Both the position numbers and the translations under genes were made by a program. Below are positions 35,201-42,605 of a DNA stretch of 64,000 nt, piece by piece. This DNA comes from ATM1 sp003577165 (GTDB lineage Bacteria > Armatimonadota > Fimbriimonadia > Fimbriimonadales > ATM1). The stretch covers positions 73,951-137,950 of the forward strand of contig SZPM01000006.1 in the NCBI GenBank assembly GCA_030263715.1. Reading direction: 5' to 3'. Position 1 is the first letter of the stretch, and each line of letters opens with the position of its first letter. The notes beneath the pieces were generated by a model. It saw only the letters and a list, made by a program, of their open reading frames with translations. It did not search any database and was not told the DNA's origin.

Positions 35201-35424
35201 GAGCGATGCGAGCCGAGATCCGAATCGCGTACGGAAGCCTTGACTTGAAGAGTGTGTCGCTTCAGTCGCCGCACGCGAACGAGCAATGCACTGTTACCGT
35301 GCTAAAGGGAGCGGAGCGAATTCCAGCCAGAACGCACGTCGAAGGCGATCGAATCGAGGTGCATCTGGAAAAGACAGCCTCTCTTCGCAAAGGCGAGCGG
35401 CTTATGGTCTCGCTTGCATTCTAA
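32230..35424 (+). CDS. GH116 (non-lysosomal glucosylceramidase-like) exported glycoside hydrolase
   Basis: A 1064-residue protein with a twin-arginine-like signal (ILTRRQLLASAAAASF). The N-terminal beta-sandwich contains WIGMPVGGICCGQVYLGGDGRLWHWDIF, the DUF608/GH116_N signature. An unusual insertion near residues 270-440 carries a small jelly-roll-like segment (KHINFLIGGGNHPGKTCINLLVDGK). The (alpha/alpha)6 catalytic domain has NTLDATWFGKISWISSLYLAAL, GPGCHIDQVFGD and EIECSDHYSRSMAAYGAFL. GH116 hydrolyses beta-glucosides, xylosides or N-acetylglucosaminides. ATG 32230, eight bases after GGAGG, is preferred over nearby upstream ATGs. It begins a run of glycan-related genes. Confidence 0.85.
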   Translation: MSHDCACGDGHECAPPQILTRRQLLASAAAASFVPVMHRLESVAGPFDAQDYTTLVPPDKKLNPDWVNSLTERGEPDIWRGDELRWIGMPVGGICCGQVYLGGDGRLWHWDIFHSADGSDLEGITTGKHYANPMVPGSPFEQAFYLRIGDDERRALDRSGGWDMEFRGEYPIARIKYSDPRSQIRIETEVLSPYIPLDVGSSTLPLVRFEYRVCNDSDLAVDVELIGTLENPAGRFHGFLDRIERVNSTSVSTSNAKLIANCREKPLSPARDLRPEVVFADFEADDYGGFTATGTAFHTRPYRHDELPERYRPANPRGRGFVNTHNAHSGEDSVEADKHVGKLTSPEFAIERKHINFLIGGGNHPGKTCINLLVDGKVVASETGRNSLTLRAAHFDVAEHEGKRARLEIVDDETGGWGHITIDHIVFSDEPAREEIDVPLLPDFGSLAIQVSCQGAKHSADPGTGNSMAESSSHSDSTDFRVVGTASSRARIPAGESETFVAYVAWFYPNYGLPKRELSWLQEPRPLKRHYSTQFQHAGEVIDFVAQNDRRLVEETRLWNQTWYDSTLPYWFLDRTFIPIDCLATATAHRFASGRFYGWEGVYCCAGTCQHVWNYAQAAARIFPEFEQYLRKEIDFGISWHEDGSIDYRAEHGRHIAHDGLAGTIARTYREHTMRKDNEWLKSIWPRVKQSVRRLIAEDPNRDGLLEGGQYNTLDATWFGKISWISSLYLAALRTALEMAKDVGDRELLGEIEPILERGPRTIVEQTFNGEYFEMVRDPNHREAPGHGPGCHIDQVFGDSYLRMIGLPGNLDPSKVRSALQAIWKHNYTPDAGGYMKAMQSIIKGGRWYAMPGEGGLLMTSWPKGGAQDAKGEGNPDWMVGYFNECMNGFEYQAAAHMIAEGMLTEGLAIVRTLHDRYHPARRNPYNEIECSDHYSRSMAAYGAFLTACGFEYHGPRKHIGFAPNVHPERFKAPFTSAAGWGTYEQTTDDRAMRAEIRIAYGSLDLKSVSLQSPHANEQCTVTVLKGAERIPARTHVEGDRIEVHLEKTASLRKGERLMVSLAF

Positions 35425-35458
35425 GCAGTTTCGACCCCGCCGTCCGCTGCGCGCGTCG

Positions 35459-36256
35459 TCAGTGTCCGCGGGTTGCCCAAAGGCGCGCGGTGTGCGCCCC
35501 TTCGCGCCAGTCTTCGGAATAGTGACGCACTTCGAGATCGGGAACAAGACTCGGAAGTTCGCCAGCCTTGAGCACAAACCGCTCCGTCCTCGGTTTCCCG
35601 AAACGCTCCCGATGAACTTCGGTGAAGGTCTCGACGACGAGATGGCCGCCAGGCGTCAGCCAATCTGACACCCGCTCGAACAAAGGTCTCCACAGAAACC
35701 GAACGATGCAGATCAGGTCGAACCGGCCATCCGGCGCAAAGTTCTCTCCTTCAACGTTGGCGAACTCGCACCGCACTCGCCCTTCTCCTGGCTCGAGAGT
35801 CCGACCTGCAAAACCCTCCAATCGTTTCAATGCATCGGGGAGGTGGTCGACCGCCAGAACGTCCCATCCCATGCAGGCGAGAGCAACCGAATTCCGGCCT
35901 GATCCGCACGCGATGTCGAGGGCCTTGCCTGGCTTCAGTTGGCTGGCGACGGAAACCAGGAACTCATTCGGCTCCCAGAGCCGCAGTCTCTCCGTAGCGG
36001 TCGCCTCCGGAACAGAATCGGGAGGTACGCGAACGCACGTCCGCCCAGTCTCCTCCAGCGCCGAGCGAGCGATTTCAAACAGCTCGGGCTCGGCGATTAC
36101 GCTGACGACTCGATCGGGTGGGGGGAGTTCGTGCTGCCTCTCGCGCAGTTCCTCCACCGGAATCCGCACCGCGCCCTCATAGGCTCCGCTGGTGCCGCGG
36201 AGCGGACGCGGATCCAAAAAACGAGCTAACTTGGGAAGCGCCGGTCCTTTGGTCAC
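35459..36256 (-). CDS. Class I SAM-dependent methyltransferase with degenerate rhodanese-like N-terminus
   Basis: About 265 residues. Residues 1-85 look like a rhodanese relic (FLDPRPLRGTSGAYEGAVRIPVEEL, where active forms have a catalytic Cys loop that is not seen). From about 100 a TehB/UbiE-like methyltransferase follows: ALDIACGSGRNSVALACMGWDVLAVD, the DLICIVRFLWRPLF region and GGHLVVETFTEVHRERFGKP. The start is GTG 36256 in a GTGA overlap with the upstream esterase. Substrate unknown; family members methylate tellurite, selenite or small thiols. Confidence 0.8.
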   Translation of the reverse strand: MTKGPALPKLARFLDPRPLRGTSGAYEGAVRIPVEELRERQHELPPPDRVVSVIAEPELFEIARSALEETGRTCVRVPPDSVPEATATERLRLWEPNEFLVSVASQLKPGKALDIACGSGRNSVALACMGWDVLAVDHLPDALKRLEGFAGRTLEPGEGRVRCEFANVEGENFAPDGRFDLICIVRFLWRPLFERVSDWLTPGGHLVVETFTEVHRERFGKPRTERFVLKAGELPSLVPDLEVRHYSEDWREGAHTARLWATRGH

Positions 36257-38208
36257 CAAGACACGCCTGCAGTCTCGCGCGGGAAACTGTCTGTCCGAAA
36301 CGGCGATGCGGGCAGCCCGCTCGAATTGAACAGCGTCGCGATCGGGGCCTTCTCCCAACCGTAGCGCACATACATCGGAGTTGGCACGCTCTTCGACCAA
36401 ACGACGACGCCTTTTCCTTCGACACGGGCTTCCGCCAGCACAAACTTGCCGTCCCTTCCGGCGACTTGGAACCCGGTCGGCAACGCAGACTTCAATACAA
36501 GTCCCTCGGAGAAGTCGAAGGAGATCATGATCTCCCCTCCGACAACTTTCGCACTTCGATACAGAGGTCCCGACGGCACGACATGCTTCATCCCATATGT
36601 TTTCGCCAGAGCCCAACGAGCGAGCCGCTTGCCAACGTCCTGCTTGTTGCTCGGATGGATGTCGTTGACGTTGGGCGTGATGTCGGTCGTCACGATCATT
36701 CCCGTGTTGCTCGTGGACAAAGTAAGCAGTTGGGCCTCGCGAAGTTCCGCCGCAGAGGTCACGCCCCCATATCCCGCAAACGGCGCGATCTGAACGAAGT
36801 AGAACGGGAAGTTCGGCTGATCCCACTCGCGACGCCAAGCATGAATCATCGCCGGGAAGGTCACCGCGTACTGCTCCGCGCGACTGACGTTCGACTCGCC
36901 TTGATACCAAATCGCGCCTCGAATCGCAAAGCGACGAAGCGGATGGACCATCGCGTTGTAGAGGTCCGAGTATGCGCGCAGGTTCGAGGAAGGATGAGCG
37001 GGCAGTTGCCTGATCTCGACGCCTTCCTTCCACTTCCAGTTGCCGATTTCGAGACGCCTACCGTCTGCAAGAACGACACGCGGCACGGACATGGAGAACC
37101 CGCCTTCCCCGCCGCTGTCCCAAACGCGCACCGTCACGACGTTCGTCCCCGGCTTCAGGTCGGTCCGGCGAAGCGCGTAAGTTCGCGGTCGATCCCATCC
37201 GGCGGTCCTGCCCACTTCTTGTCCGTTGACCCAAGTGATTTCGTCGTCGTCAATCGTTCCGAGCTCAAGCGTCGCCGGTCCGAGCGAAGCGCCTTCGGAC
37301 AACGTAAACGTCCCTCGATACCAAACGCTTCCATCCCAGCCCGCAAGGGACGTCCCCGCCCACTTGCCGAGGACGGAAAGCCGATTCCACGCGCTGTCGT
37401 CAATCGTCGCGTTCATCCAAGAATTGAGCCCTGGCTCGAGGGATCGAACTTTCGCCTCCCATTCCTTAATCCGTTCGGGCAGACTGCGCAGGTTGGCTTC
37501 CTGCTCCTCGATCCTCTTATCGATCCCAGGGATTCTCTTCAGATCCTGTGTCGGAGTCCATCGCTCGACTTCCGTCCCCCCCCAAGTGGAATTGATCAAA
37601 CCAATCGGCACTCGAAGGGCCTTGTGCAATTCGCGTCCGAAAAAGTAGGCGGTCGCTGAAAAGGAACCAGCGGTCGCAGGCGAACAGACCGACCATCGGC
37701 CCACACAGGACTCCTGTGGTGCACGCGAACGCGCCTTTTGAACGAGGAACTGGCGAATCTGAGGAAACTTGGCGTTCGCCACCTCTTCATCGCAATTGTC
37801 CACCGGCGTCAAACCGGGAACCCTGCCCAGCGGCCACTCCATGTTCGATTGACCTGAACAAAACCACACTTCACCGACCAGCACGTCTTGAATCTCGATA
37901 ACGTTGTTCCCACGGACGCGAAGCGAATAGGGCCCTCCAGCGTTCGGAGTTCGAAGGGCAACTTCCCAACTGCCGTCCGACCGGACGACGGTGGAGGCGG
38001 GCTTCGGCGTCCAGGAAGCGGACACCGACACGGATTCACCGGGATCCCCCCACCCCCAAACTTTGAGATTCGACTGTCGTTGGACCACCATGTGATCTGA
38101 GAACACCGGCGGCATAGAAACGGCGACGACGAAGGACGGAGCGATCGCGAACAGCGCGGGCGCAAACATTCTTGCCGACACTCGAAGTCCGAACTTTTCG
38201 TGTCTCAT
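36253..38208 (-). CDS. Sialate O-acetylesterase-like SGNH hydrolase
   Basis: About 651 residues. Signal-like N-terminus (FAPALFAIAPSFVVAV), then VFSDHMVVQRQSNLKVWGWGDPGESV, the nucleophile block VWFCSGQSNMEWPLG (Ser near 105) and DIHPSNKQDVGKRLARWAL with the catalytic Asp-His. A beta-galactosidase-like jelly roll (WNRLSVLGKWAGTSLAGWDGSVWYRGTF) is inserted after residue 250, as usual in this family. It removes O-acetyl groups from sugars such as sialic acids, xylan or pectin. The start ATG overlaps the stop of the Gfo/Idh gene (TAATG). Confidence 0.87.
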   Translation of the reverse strand: MRHEKFGLRVSARMFAPALFAIAPSFVVAVSMPPVFSDHMVVQRQSNLKVWGWGDPGESVSVSASWTPKPASTVVRSDGSWEVALRTPNAGGPYSLRVRGNNVIEIQDVLVGEVWFCSGQSNMEWPLGRVPGLTPVDNCDEEVANAKFPQIRQFLVQKARSRAPQESCVGRWSVCSPATAGSFSATAYFFGRELHKALRVPIGLINSTWGGTEVERWTPTQDLKRIPGIDKRIEEQEANLRSLPERIKEWEAKVRSLEPGLNSWMNATIDDSAWNRLSVLGKWAGTSLAGWDGSVWYRGTFTLSEGASLGPATLELGTIDDDEITWVNGQEVGRTAGWDRPRTYALRRTDLKPGTNVVTVRVWDSGGEGGFSMSVPRVVLADGRRLEIGNWKWKEGVEIRQLPAHPSSNLRAYSDLYNAMVHPLRRFAIRGAIWYQGESNVSRAEQYAVTFPAMIHAWRREWDQPNFPFYFVQIAPFAGYGGVTSAAELREAQLLTLSTSNTGMIVTTDITPNVNDIHPSNKQDVGKRLARWALAKTYGMKHVVPSGPLYRSAKVVGGEIMISFDFSEGLVLKSALPTGFQVAGRDGKFVLAEARVEGKGVVVWSKSVPTPMYVRYGWEKAPIATLFNSSGLPASPFRTDSFPRETAGVSW

Positions 38209-39593
38209 TAGGACACGATTCCGAGCGGCTGCATCGTCTTCCACTTTCCTCGCGTGAAGTCCGGAACGTCGATGGACTGACCGCGATTCGCGACCGACCA
38301 CTCGCTGAGCGGCGTGATGACCGACCAAGAAGCCGCATCGTACACGTCTTGATCGAGCGGCTCGCCGTTGCGCAGACAGTAAATGATCCGCCAGAGCATC
38401 ACGAAGTCCATGCCTCCGTGTCCGCCCTGGTTGGCCGGATCATTGGCCACTCTCTTCCATAGAGGATGGTCGAACTCGTCGAAATACGACCGAAGTTCCG
38501 CTCCCTGATCCCATTGATCCGTGGACTTGCTTCGACCCTCGATTACGCAACGATTCGGGAATCCGGCCCACACTCCACGCGTCCCTTGAATGAGGTTGTG
38601 TCGCGTATAGGGCCTGGGCAATTGCTCATCCCATTGAATCATGAGCGTCTTGCCCATCACCGTCCGAACGATGGACGTGTTGATGTCCCCGCAAATGAAG
38701 CGCATCTTGTTCCACTTGTGGTCCGGAGGAAAGTTCTTCTTCGCGTAGATTGCGCGCACCTTCGAATTACAACTCACCGAGGACAAGAAGTCCATTCGGT
38801 CGCCGCGGTTGATGTTCAAGTACTGGGCAACGGGGCCAAGGCCATGCGTAGGATAGAGGTTGCCGTTTCGCTTCGTGTAGTGAATCGTTCTCCACGAGCC
38901 CGTTCCGCGTTCGACCTCGTGCATCTGACCGCGCAAGTCGTGAATGTAGGCGGCCTCCCCGTGCAAGAGATCGCCGAACACTCCAAGTCTGCACATGTTC
39001 AGCACCATGAGCTCCTCACGTCCGTAGCAGACGTTCTCCATCATCATGCAGTGCTTCTGCGTCTTCTCAGAAACTTCGACCAACTGCCAGCAATCGTCGA
39101 CCGTGTACGCGGCGGGGACTTCGGTGAACGTATGCTTTCCTGAGTTCATGGTGTCCACGCACATGCGCACGTGCTCCTCCCACGGAGTCGAAATGATGAC
39201 TGCGTCGATGTCCGCGCGATCGAGCATCCTCTTGTAATCATCCGGGCCTTTCGTATAAGCGTCTGGCGCAGGCCTCCCTGCGTCCGCGCACCTCTTCACG
39301 CTTCTCATGCAAGTCGGTTCGTGCGTGTCGCAGATGGCTTTGATCTCGACGCCGTCCAGTTGCTGCATCTGCGCGACGTGGCCGGATCCTCGCGCGCCCA
39401 CACCGATAAAGCCAAGTCGCACGACATCTAACTTCGGAGCGCGCAAACCGGCTGCAGAACCCGGGGCCGTCGAAAGCCTCCTCGTCTGCTCAGGGGAAAT
39501 TGTGGTGGCGGCGAGTTTGCCGCCGACGATGCCGACGCCTGCTGCGCCAGCCGCCTTGATGAAGTCGCGTCTGTCCATGTCCTTGAAACTCAT
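38208..39593 (-). CDS. Gfo/Idh/MocA-family oxidoreductase with Tat signal
   Basis: 461 residues. The N-terminus KDMDRRDFIKAAGAAGVGIVGG is a twin-arginine signal typical of the glycosidase-type Gfo/Idh group. The dinucleotide-binding start VRLGFIGVGARGSGHVAQM follows, with EVPAAYTVDDCW (E-x-P motif near 190) and VEFVMLWR-type C-terminal segments. Exported Gfo/Idh proteins are often NAD-dependent glycosidases or alcohol dehydrogenases. Start ATG 39593; ATG 39578 is an alternative with the same signal. It leads the operon Gfo/Idh-esterase-methyltransferase. Confidence 0.87.
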   Translation of the reverse strand: MSFKDMDRRDFIKAAGAAGVGIVGGKLAATTISPEQTRRLSTAPGSAAGLRAPKLDVVRLGFIGVGARGSGHVAQMQQLDGVEIKAICDTHEPTCMRSVKRCADAGRPAPDAYTKGPDDYKRMLDRADIDAVIISTPWEEHVRMCVDTMNSGKHTFTEVPAAYTVDDCWQLVEVSEKTQKHCMMMENVCYGREELMVLNMCRLGVFGDLLHGEAAYIHDLRGQMHEVERGTGSWRTIHYTKRNGNLYPTHGLGPVAQYLNINRGDRMDFLSSVSCNSKVRAIYAKKNFPPDHKWNKMRFICGDINTSIVRTVMGKTLMIQWDEQLPRPYTRHNLIQGTRGVWAGFPNRCVIEGRSKSTDQWDQGAELRSYFDEFDHPLWKRVANDPANQGGHGGMDFVMLWRIIYCLRNGEPLDQDVYDAASWSVITPLSEWSVANRGQSIDVPDFTRGKWKTMQPLGIVS

Positions 39594-39658
39594 TCTGAAG
39601 GAAACAGGGTGAGCCGCGTCCGAACGGCGCCCTGGAGCTGCCGCGAGTGGGAAAAGGC

Positions 39659-39732
39659 TGGCTGGCGGACTAGGATTCGAACCTAGATTCCCAGATCCAA
39701 AGTCTGGTGTCCTGCCATTGGACGATCCGCCA
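39659..39732 (-). tRNA. tRNA-Gln (anticodon TTG)
   Basis: A full cloverleaf on the minus strand: acceptor TGGCGGA paired with TCCGCCA, anticodon loop CTTTGGA giving anticodon TTG, T-loop GGTTCGAATCC, discriminator G, and an encoded CCA (39659-39661). It reads CAA and CAG glutamine codons. Confidence 0.95.
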
Positions 39733-39789
39733 GCGGAGGGCGTGAGTATACAGCCCGGCCGACCCGGCCTCCTGCCATACTCGGACGCC

Positions 39790-40893
39790 ATGGCTGGACT
39801 CGACCAGGAGCGACTCTCCCGATTTCAGCGACTCCTGCTGGATCACGGGCTCGACTGCTACATCGCCTGCACCCCGATTTCCATGGGTTACCTCGCCTCG
39901 TTCTTTGAGGGAGGAGGCGAAAGGATGCTCCTCATGGCGATCCGGCCTGAAGGCTCCCCGGCGATCATCGCACCGGCCCTCAGCGCGACGCACGCCTCCC
40001 ATACGGGAGTCGCCGACATCCGAACGTGGAGCGACGGAGACGACGCGGGCGAACTATTCGAGCAACTTGGAGTCGAGTGGGGCTTGCGCACCGCGGTCAT
40101 CGGAGTGGACGACGAACTCATAGCGGCCCATCTTTTGAGGATGCAGCAGGCTCTCCCCGCTGCTCTCTTCAAAGCGGCAGGCGATGTGATGGCCGAACTT
40201 CGCAAGCGAAAGGACTCCAGGGAGATCGGACTCATGCGTAAGGCAGCGCAAATCGCCGACGCTGCCTGGGATGCGTTTCTCCAGAACGCTCGACCCGGCG
40301 TCACAGAGGCCGAATGTGAAACTCTCGTTCGCGCAGCAATGCAGTCAGGGGGGGGCACTCCCACGTTCTGCATCGTTGCCGCAGGACCGAACGGCGCCGA
40401 GCCGCATCACGCAACCTCGAAGACAGCGATGAAAGAGGGCGACGTTGTCGTCGTAGACTGGGGCTGCTCCGTTGAGAACTATTTGAGCGACATCACCAGG
40501 ACCGCGTGCGTCGGTCGGGCCTCATCGGAGGCCAAAAAGGTGTACGACGTCGTGTACCGCGCGCACATGGCCGCACGAGACGCCATTCGACCGGGCGTTC
40601 CGTGTGAGGCGATCGATCGAGCCGCAAGGGCCGTGATCGAAGAGGCGGGATTCGGGCAGTACTTCGTTCATCGAACCGGACACGGGATCGGAATGATGGG
40701 CCACGAGCCTCCGCACATCGTGCGCGGCAGCACCTCCCCGCTGGAAGTCGGCCAGTGCTTCAGCGTTGAACCGGGAATCTACATCCCGGGACAGTTTGGA
40801 GTGCGCATCGAGAACATCGTCACGGTGACCGACACGGGACACGAGTCGCTAAACATGGAGCCGCCTTCGACGCTCCCGGAGATCCCGAACTAA
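39790..40893 (+). CDS. M24-family Xaa-Pro peptidase
   Basis: 367 residues with the creatinase-like N-domain (to about 125) and the pita-bread peptidase domain. Metal ligands are all present: VVVDWGCSVENYLSDITR (Asp, Asp), FVHRTGHGIGMMGHEPP (His), FSVEPGIYIPG (Glu) and GVRIENIVTV (Glu). It probably removes Xaa-Pro from peptide N-termini in the cytoplasm. CATACT lies eight bases before ATG 39790 and no Shine-Dalgarno is evident. Confidence 0.92.
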   Translation: MAGLDQERLSRFQRLLLDHGLDCYIACTPISMGYLASFFEGGGERMLLMAIRPEGSPAIIAPALSATHASHTGVADIRTWSDGDDAGELFEQLGVEWGLRTAVIGVDDELIAAHLLRMQQALPAALFKAAGDVMAELRKRKDSREIGLMRKAAQIADAAWDAFLQNARPGVTEAECETLVRAAMQSGGGTPTFCIVAAGPNGAEPHHATSKTAMKEGDVVVVDWGCSVENYLSDITRTACVGRASSEAKKVYDVVYRAHMAARDAIRPGVPCEAIDRAARAVIEEAGFGQYFVHRTGHGIGMMGHEPPHIVRGSTSPLEVGQCFSVEPGIYIPGQFGVRIENIVTVTDTGHESLNMEPPSTLPEIPN

Positions 40894-40970
40894 GCCAGCT
40901 CTGCATTTGAGGCGATCCGTCGTCCGAACAGAACCGCCATTCGATCAACGGGCGGCACTCCACAGAAGCG

Positions 40971-41008
40971 AAGACGTGAGTTCGCCATCCGGCGAAGACT
41001 CACGTCTT
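40971..41008. terminator. Long hairpin between convergent genes
   Basis: AAGACGTGAGT (40971-40981) pairs fully with ACTCACGTCTT (40998-41008), with an inner TCGCC/GGCGA stem and a two-base bulge. The flanks have only ATTGTC on the plus side, so it may act as a bidirectional terminator with a weak tail. Confidence 0.6.
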
Positions 41009-41029
41009 ATTGTCTCGTTGACTATTTGG

Positions 41030-41752
41030 TTAGTGGCGCAGTTTGCGCGACCGGGCTACAAGATAAGCGACGCCCGCGGAGAGTCCGAAGACTGTTGCCG
41101 GCTCGGGAATCGGTTCGTTGTCCGATCCGCGGAATCCGACGAGCACCGTGGGCAGGAAGGCGATGCCAGGAAAATCGAATCCGGCAGCTTCCTCGACCAT
41201 CGAACTGCCGCCCGCGCCGGGCACGACGAATTCCACGTCGGGCGCAACCGGCTCCGCAGGTGGCGCAGGAGTCGGGGCGACGATGTCGACGGTAACCGCA
41301 CCCGCGCCCATCGGCTTTTCTTCCGCTTGAACACTGGTCTGTGGCTTAGCATCGGGCTCTTCGGCCCTGTCGGTCCTGACGACGGGGTTTCCGCAGTGCG
41401 CGACCATCACGATGCGACCGGATTCGTCGACCCAAACGGCCTCGCCGCGCTTCACGACCTGCTTCTCCGCGCGCAGCACGCCTGTCGCGTGAGGCACGTT
41501 GAAGACTTCCATCTCTGTGTCTTGGTCGAGTTTTCGAAGCGACAGCTTGCTGAAGAAGGCGACCACGTCGTCCGGCATCATCTGGAAGTGTCGGACGTAC
41601 CTGTCCATCACTTCCGGATACGTGCTGACCTGGCGCACAAGCGCATCGCGAGTTGTCGCGGGCTTCTCGAGGAAGGCGTTTCTGGGCATCTGGGCAACCA
41701 CCCCTGCGGCGAACAGGGCGGCAAGCATCACGGACATGCCGATTCGTAACAT
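41030..41752 (-). CDS. PEP-CTERM sorting-domain protein (first copy)
   Basis: 240 residues. Signal peptide (LRIGMSVMLAALFAAGVVAQ), a folded N-half without recognised domain (MDRYVRHFQMMPDDVVAFFSKLSL), a Pro/Ala/Glu-rich linker, then the sorting tail IPEPATVFGLSAGVAYLVARSRK: P-E-P motif, hydrophobic helix, and Arg/Lys end. Exosortase (EpsH-like) should cleave after it and anchor or release the protein at the surface, usually with an exopolysaccharide. The start ATG 41752 has GGAG upstream. A sigma-54-like promoter lies further upstream at 41862-41878. Confidence 0.87.
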   Translation of the reverse strand: MLRIGMSVMLAALFAAGVVAQMPRNAFLEKPATTRDALVRQVSTYPEVMDRYVRHFQMMPDDVVAFFSKLSLRKLDQDTEMEVFNVPHATGVLRAEKQVVKRGEAVWVDESGRIVMVAHCGNPVVRTDRAEEPDAKPQTSVQAEEKPMGAGAVTVDIVAPTPAPPAEPVAPDVEFVVPGAGGSSMVEEAAGFDFPGIAFLPTVLVGFRGSDNEPIPEPATVFGLSAGVAYLVARSRKLRH

Positions 41753-41861
41753 CAAATTAGCTCCTACTCTTCTGTGCGCAGCCATTGCGCGGCCACAAGT
41801 AGTGGGACTACAAAAGTTGCCAGCGCGTTCCCTGGCTTCGCACAGATTCTACGCAGAGAGG

Positions 41862-41878
41862 GGCAGAATTCGTGCCAA
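41862..41878 (-). promoter_or_regulatory. Sigma-54-like promoter for the first PEP-CTERM gene
   Basis: Minus strand TTGGCACG-AATT-CTGCC: the -24 half is a full consensus match (YTGGCACG), the spacing is right, and the -12 GC is present, but the -12 box has C in place of T. It would give a leader of about 100 bases. Confidence 0.6.
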
Positions 41879-41885
41879 CGGGCAG

Positions 41886-42605
41886 TTAGTGGCGCTCGAC
41901 AGGCCCTTCCGACCGAGAGGCCCTTAGCGCCTCGAAACGCTCGATCAACTCCAGGGCGTCCCTCGCGGCCGCCTGCTCGGCTTCCTTCTTGCTCCGGCCG
42001 GTCCCTGAACCCATGACCTCTCCGTCCAGGACCACCTCGATCACGAACTGCTTCGAGTGGGGATCGCCGGCTTCGCCCACCTGGCGATAGATCGGCGTGC
42101 TCCGCCACCGCGCCTGGGCGACCTCCTGCAACTTCGACTTAAAGTCCCCCGCAGCGACGCGGCCCCTCGCGACCTCCTCGAGGTACGGGTTGAGGTGCTC
42201 TAGCACGAACCACCTAGCGATCGGAAGGCCCTGCTCGATGTAGATCGCTCCGATGATCGCCTCGAACACGTCGGCGAGCACTGCGGCCCTCATGTGGCCC
42301 ATCGCAGCCGCCTCCGTGGCCGAAACTTCTATGAAGTTCTGCAGCCCCAGCCGGGTGGCCGCCTCCGCAAGCGGGGCCTCCTGAACGATCGTCGCCTTCG
42401 CCTTGCTCAGCATCCCCTGATCCCACTCTGGAAAGTGCTCATACAGATACTGTGCGATGATGAGGCCGAGGATCGAGTCGCCGAAGAACTCCAGCCGCTC
42501 GTACGAATTCGTGACAGGATCGTCCGTCGCGGATCTGTGGCGAAGGGCAAGCCTCAGAAGGCCGAGGTCTCGAACCGGAACATCAAGCCCTTCTAACGCA
42601 GAGAT
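41886..42605 (-). CDS. rnc: Ribonuclease III
   Basis: About 239 residues. The RNase III domain has the signature ERLEFFGDSILGLII and acid residues in ADVFEAIIGAIYIEQGL. The C-terminal double-stranded RNA-binding domain runs from DFKSKLQEVAQARW to SKKEAEQAAARDALE. It cuts rRNA precursors and structured mRNA. No ATG, GTG or TTG exists in frame between the upstream gene and the first conserved residues; ATC at 42603-42605 stands six bases after GGGAGGG and gives a normal N-terminus, so I place the start there with caution. Confidence 0.85.
   Translation of the reverse strand: MSALEGLDVPVRDLGLLRLALRHRSATDDPVTNSYERLEFFGDSILGLIIAQYLYEHFPEWDQGMLSKAKATIVQEAPLAEAATRLGLQNFIEVSATEAAAMGHMRAAVLADVFEAIIGAIYIEQGLPIARWFVLEHLNPYLEEVARGRVAAGDFKSKLQEVAQARWRSTPIYRQVGEAGDPHSKQFVIEVVLDGEVMGSGTGRSKKEAEQAAARDALELIERFEALRASRSEGPVERH

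Noticed and set aside
33925..35286. Long minus-strand open frame opposite the GH116 gene
   Set aside because: Shadow of a strongly conserved gene; no recognisable motifs.
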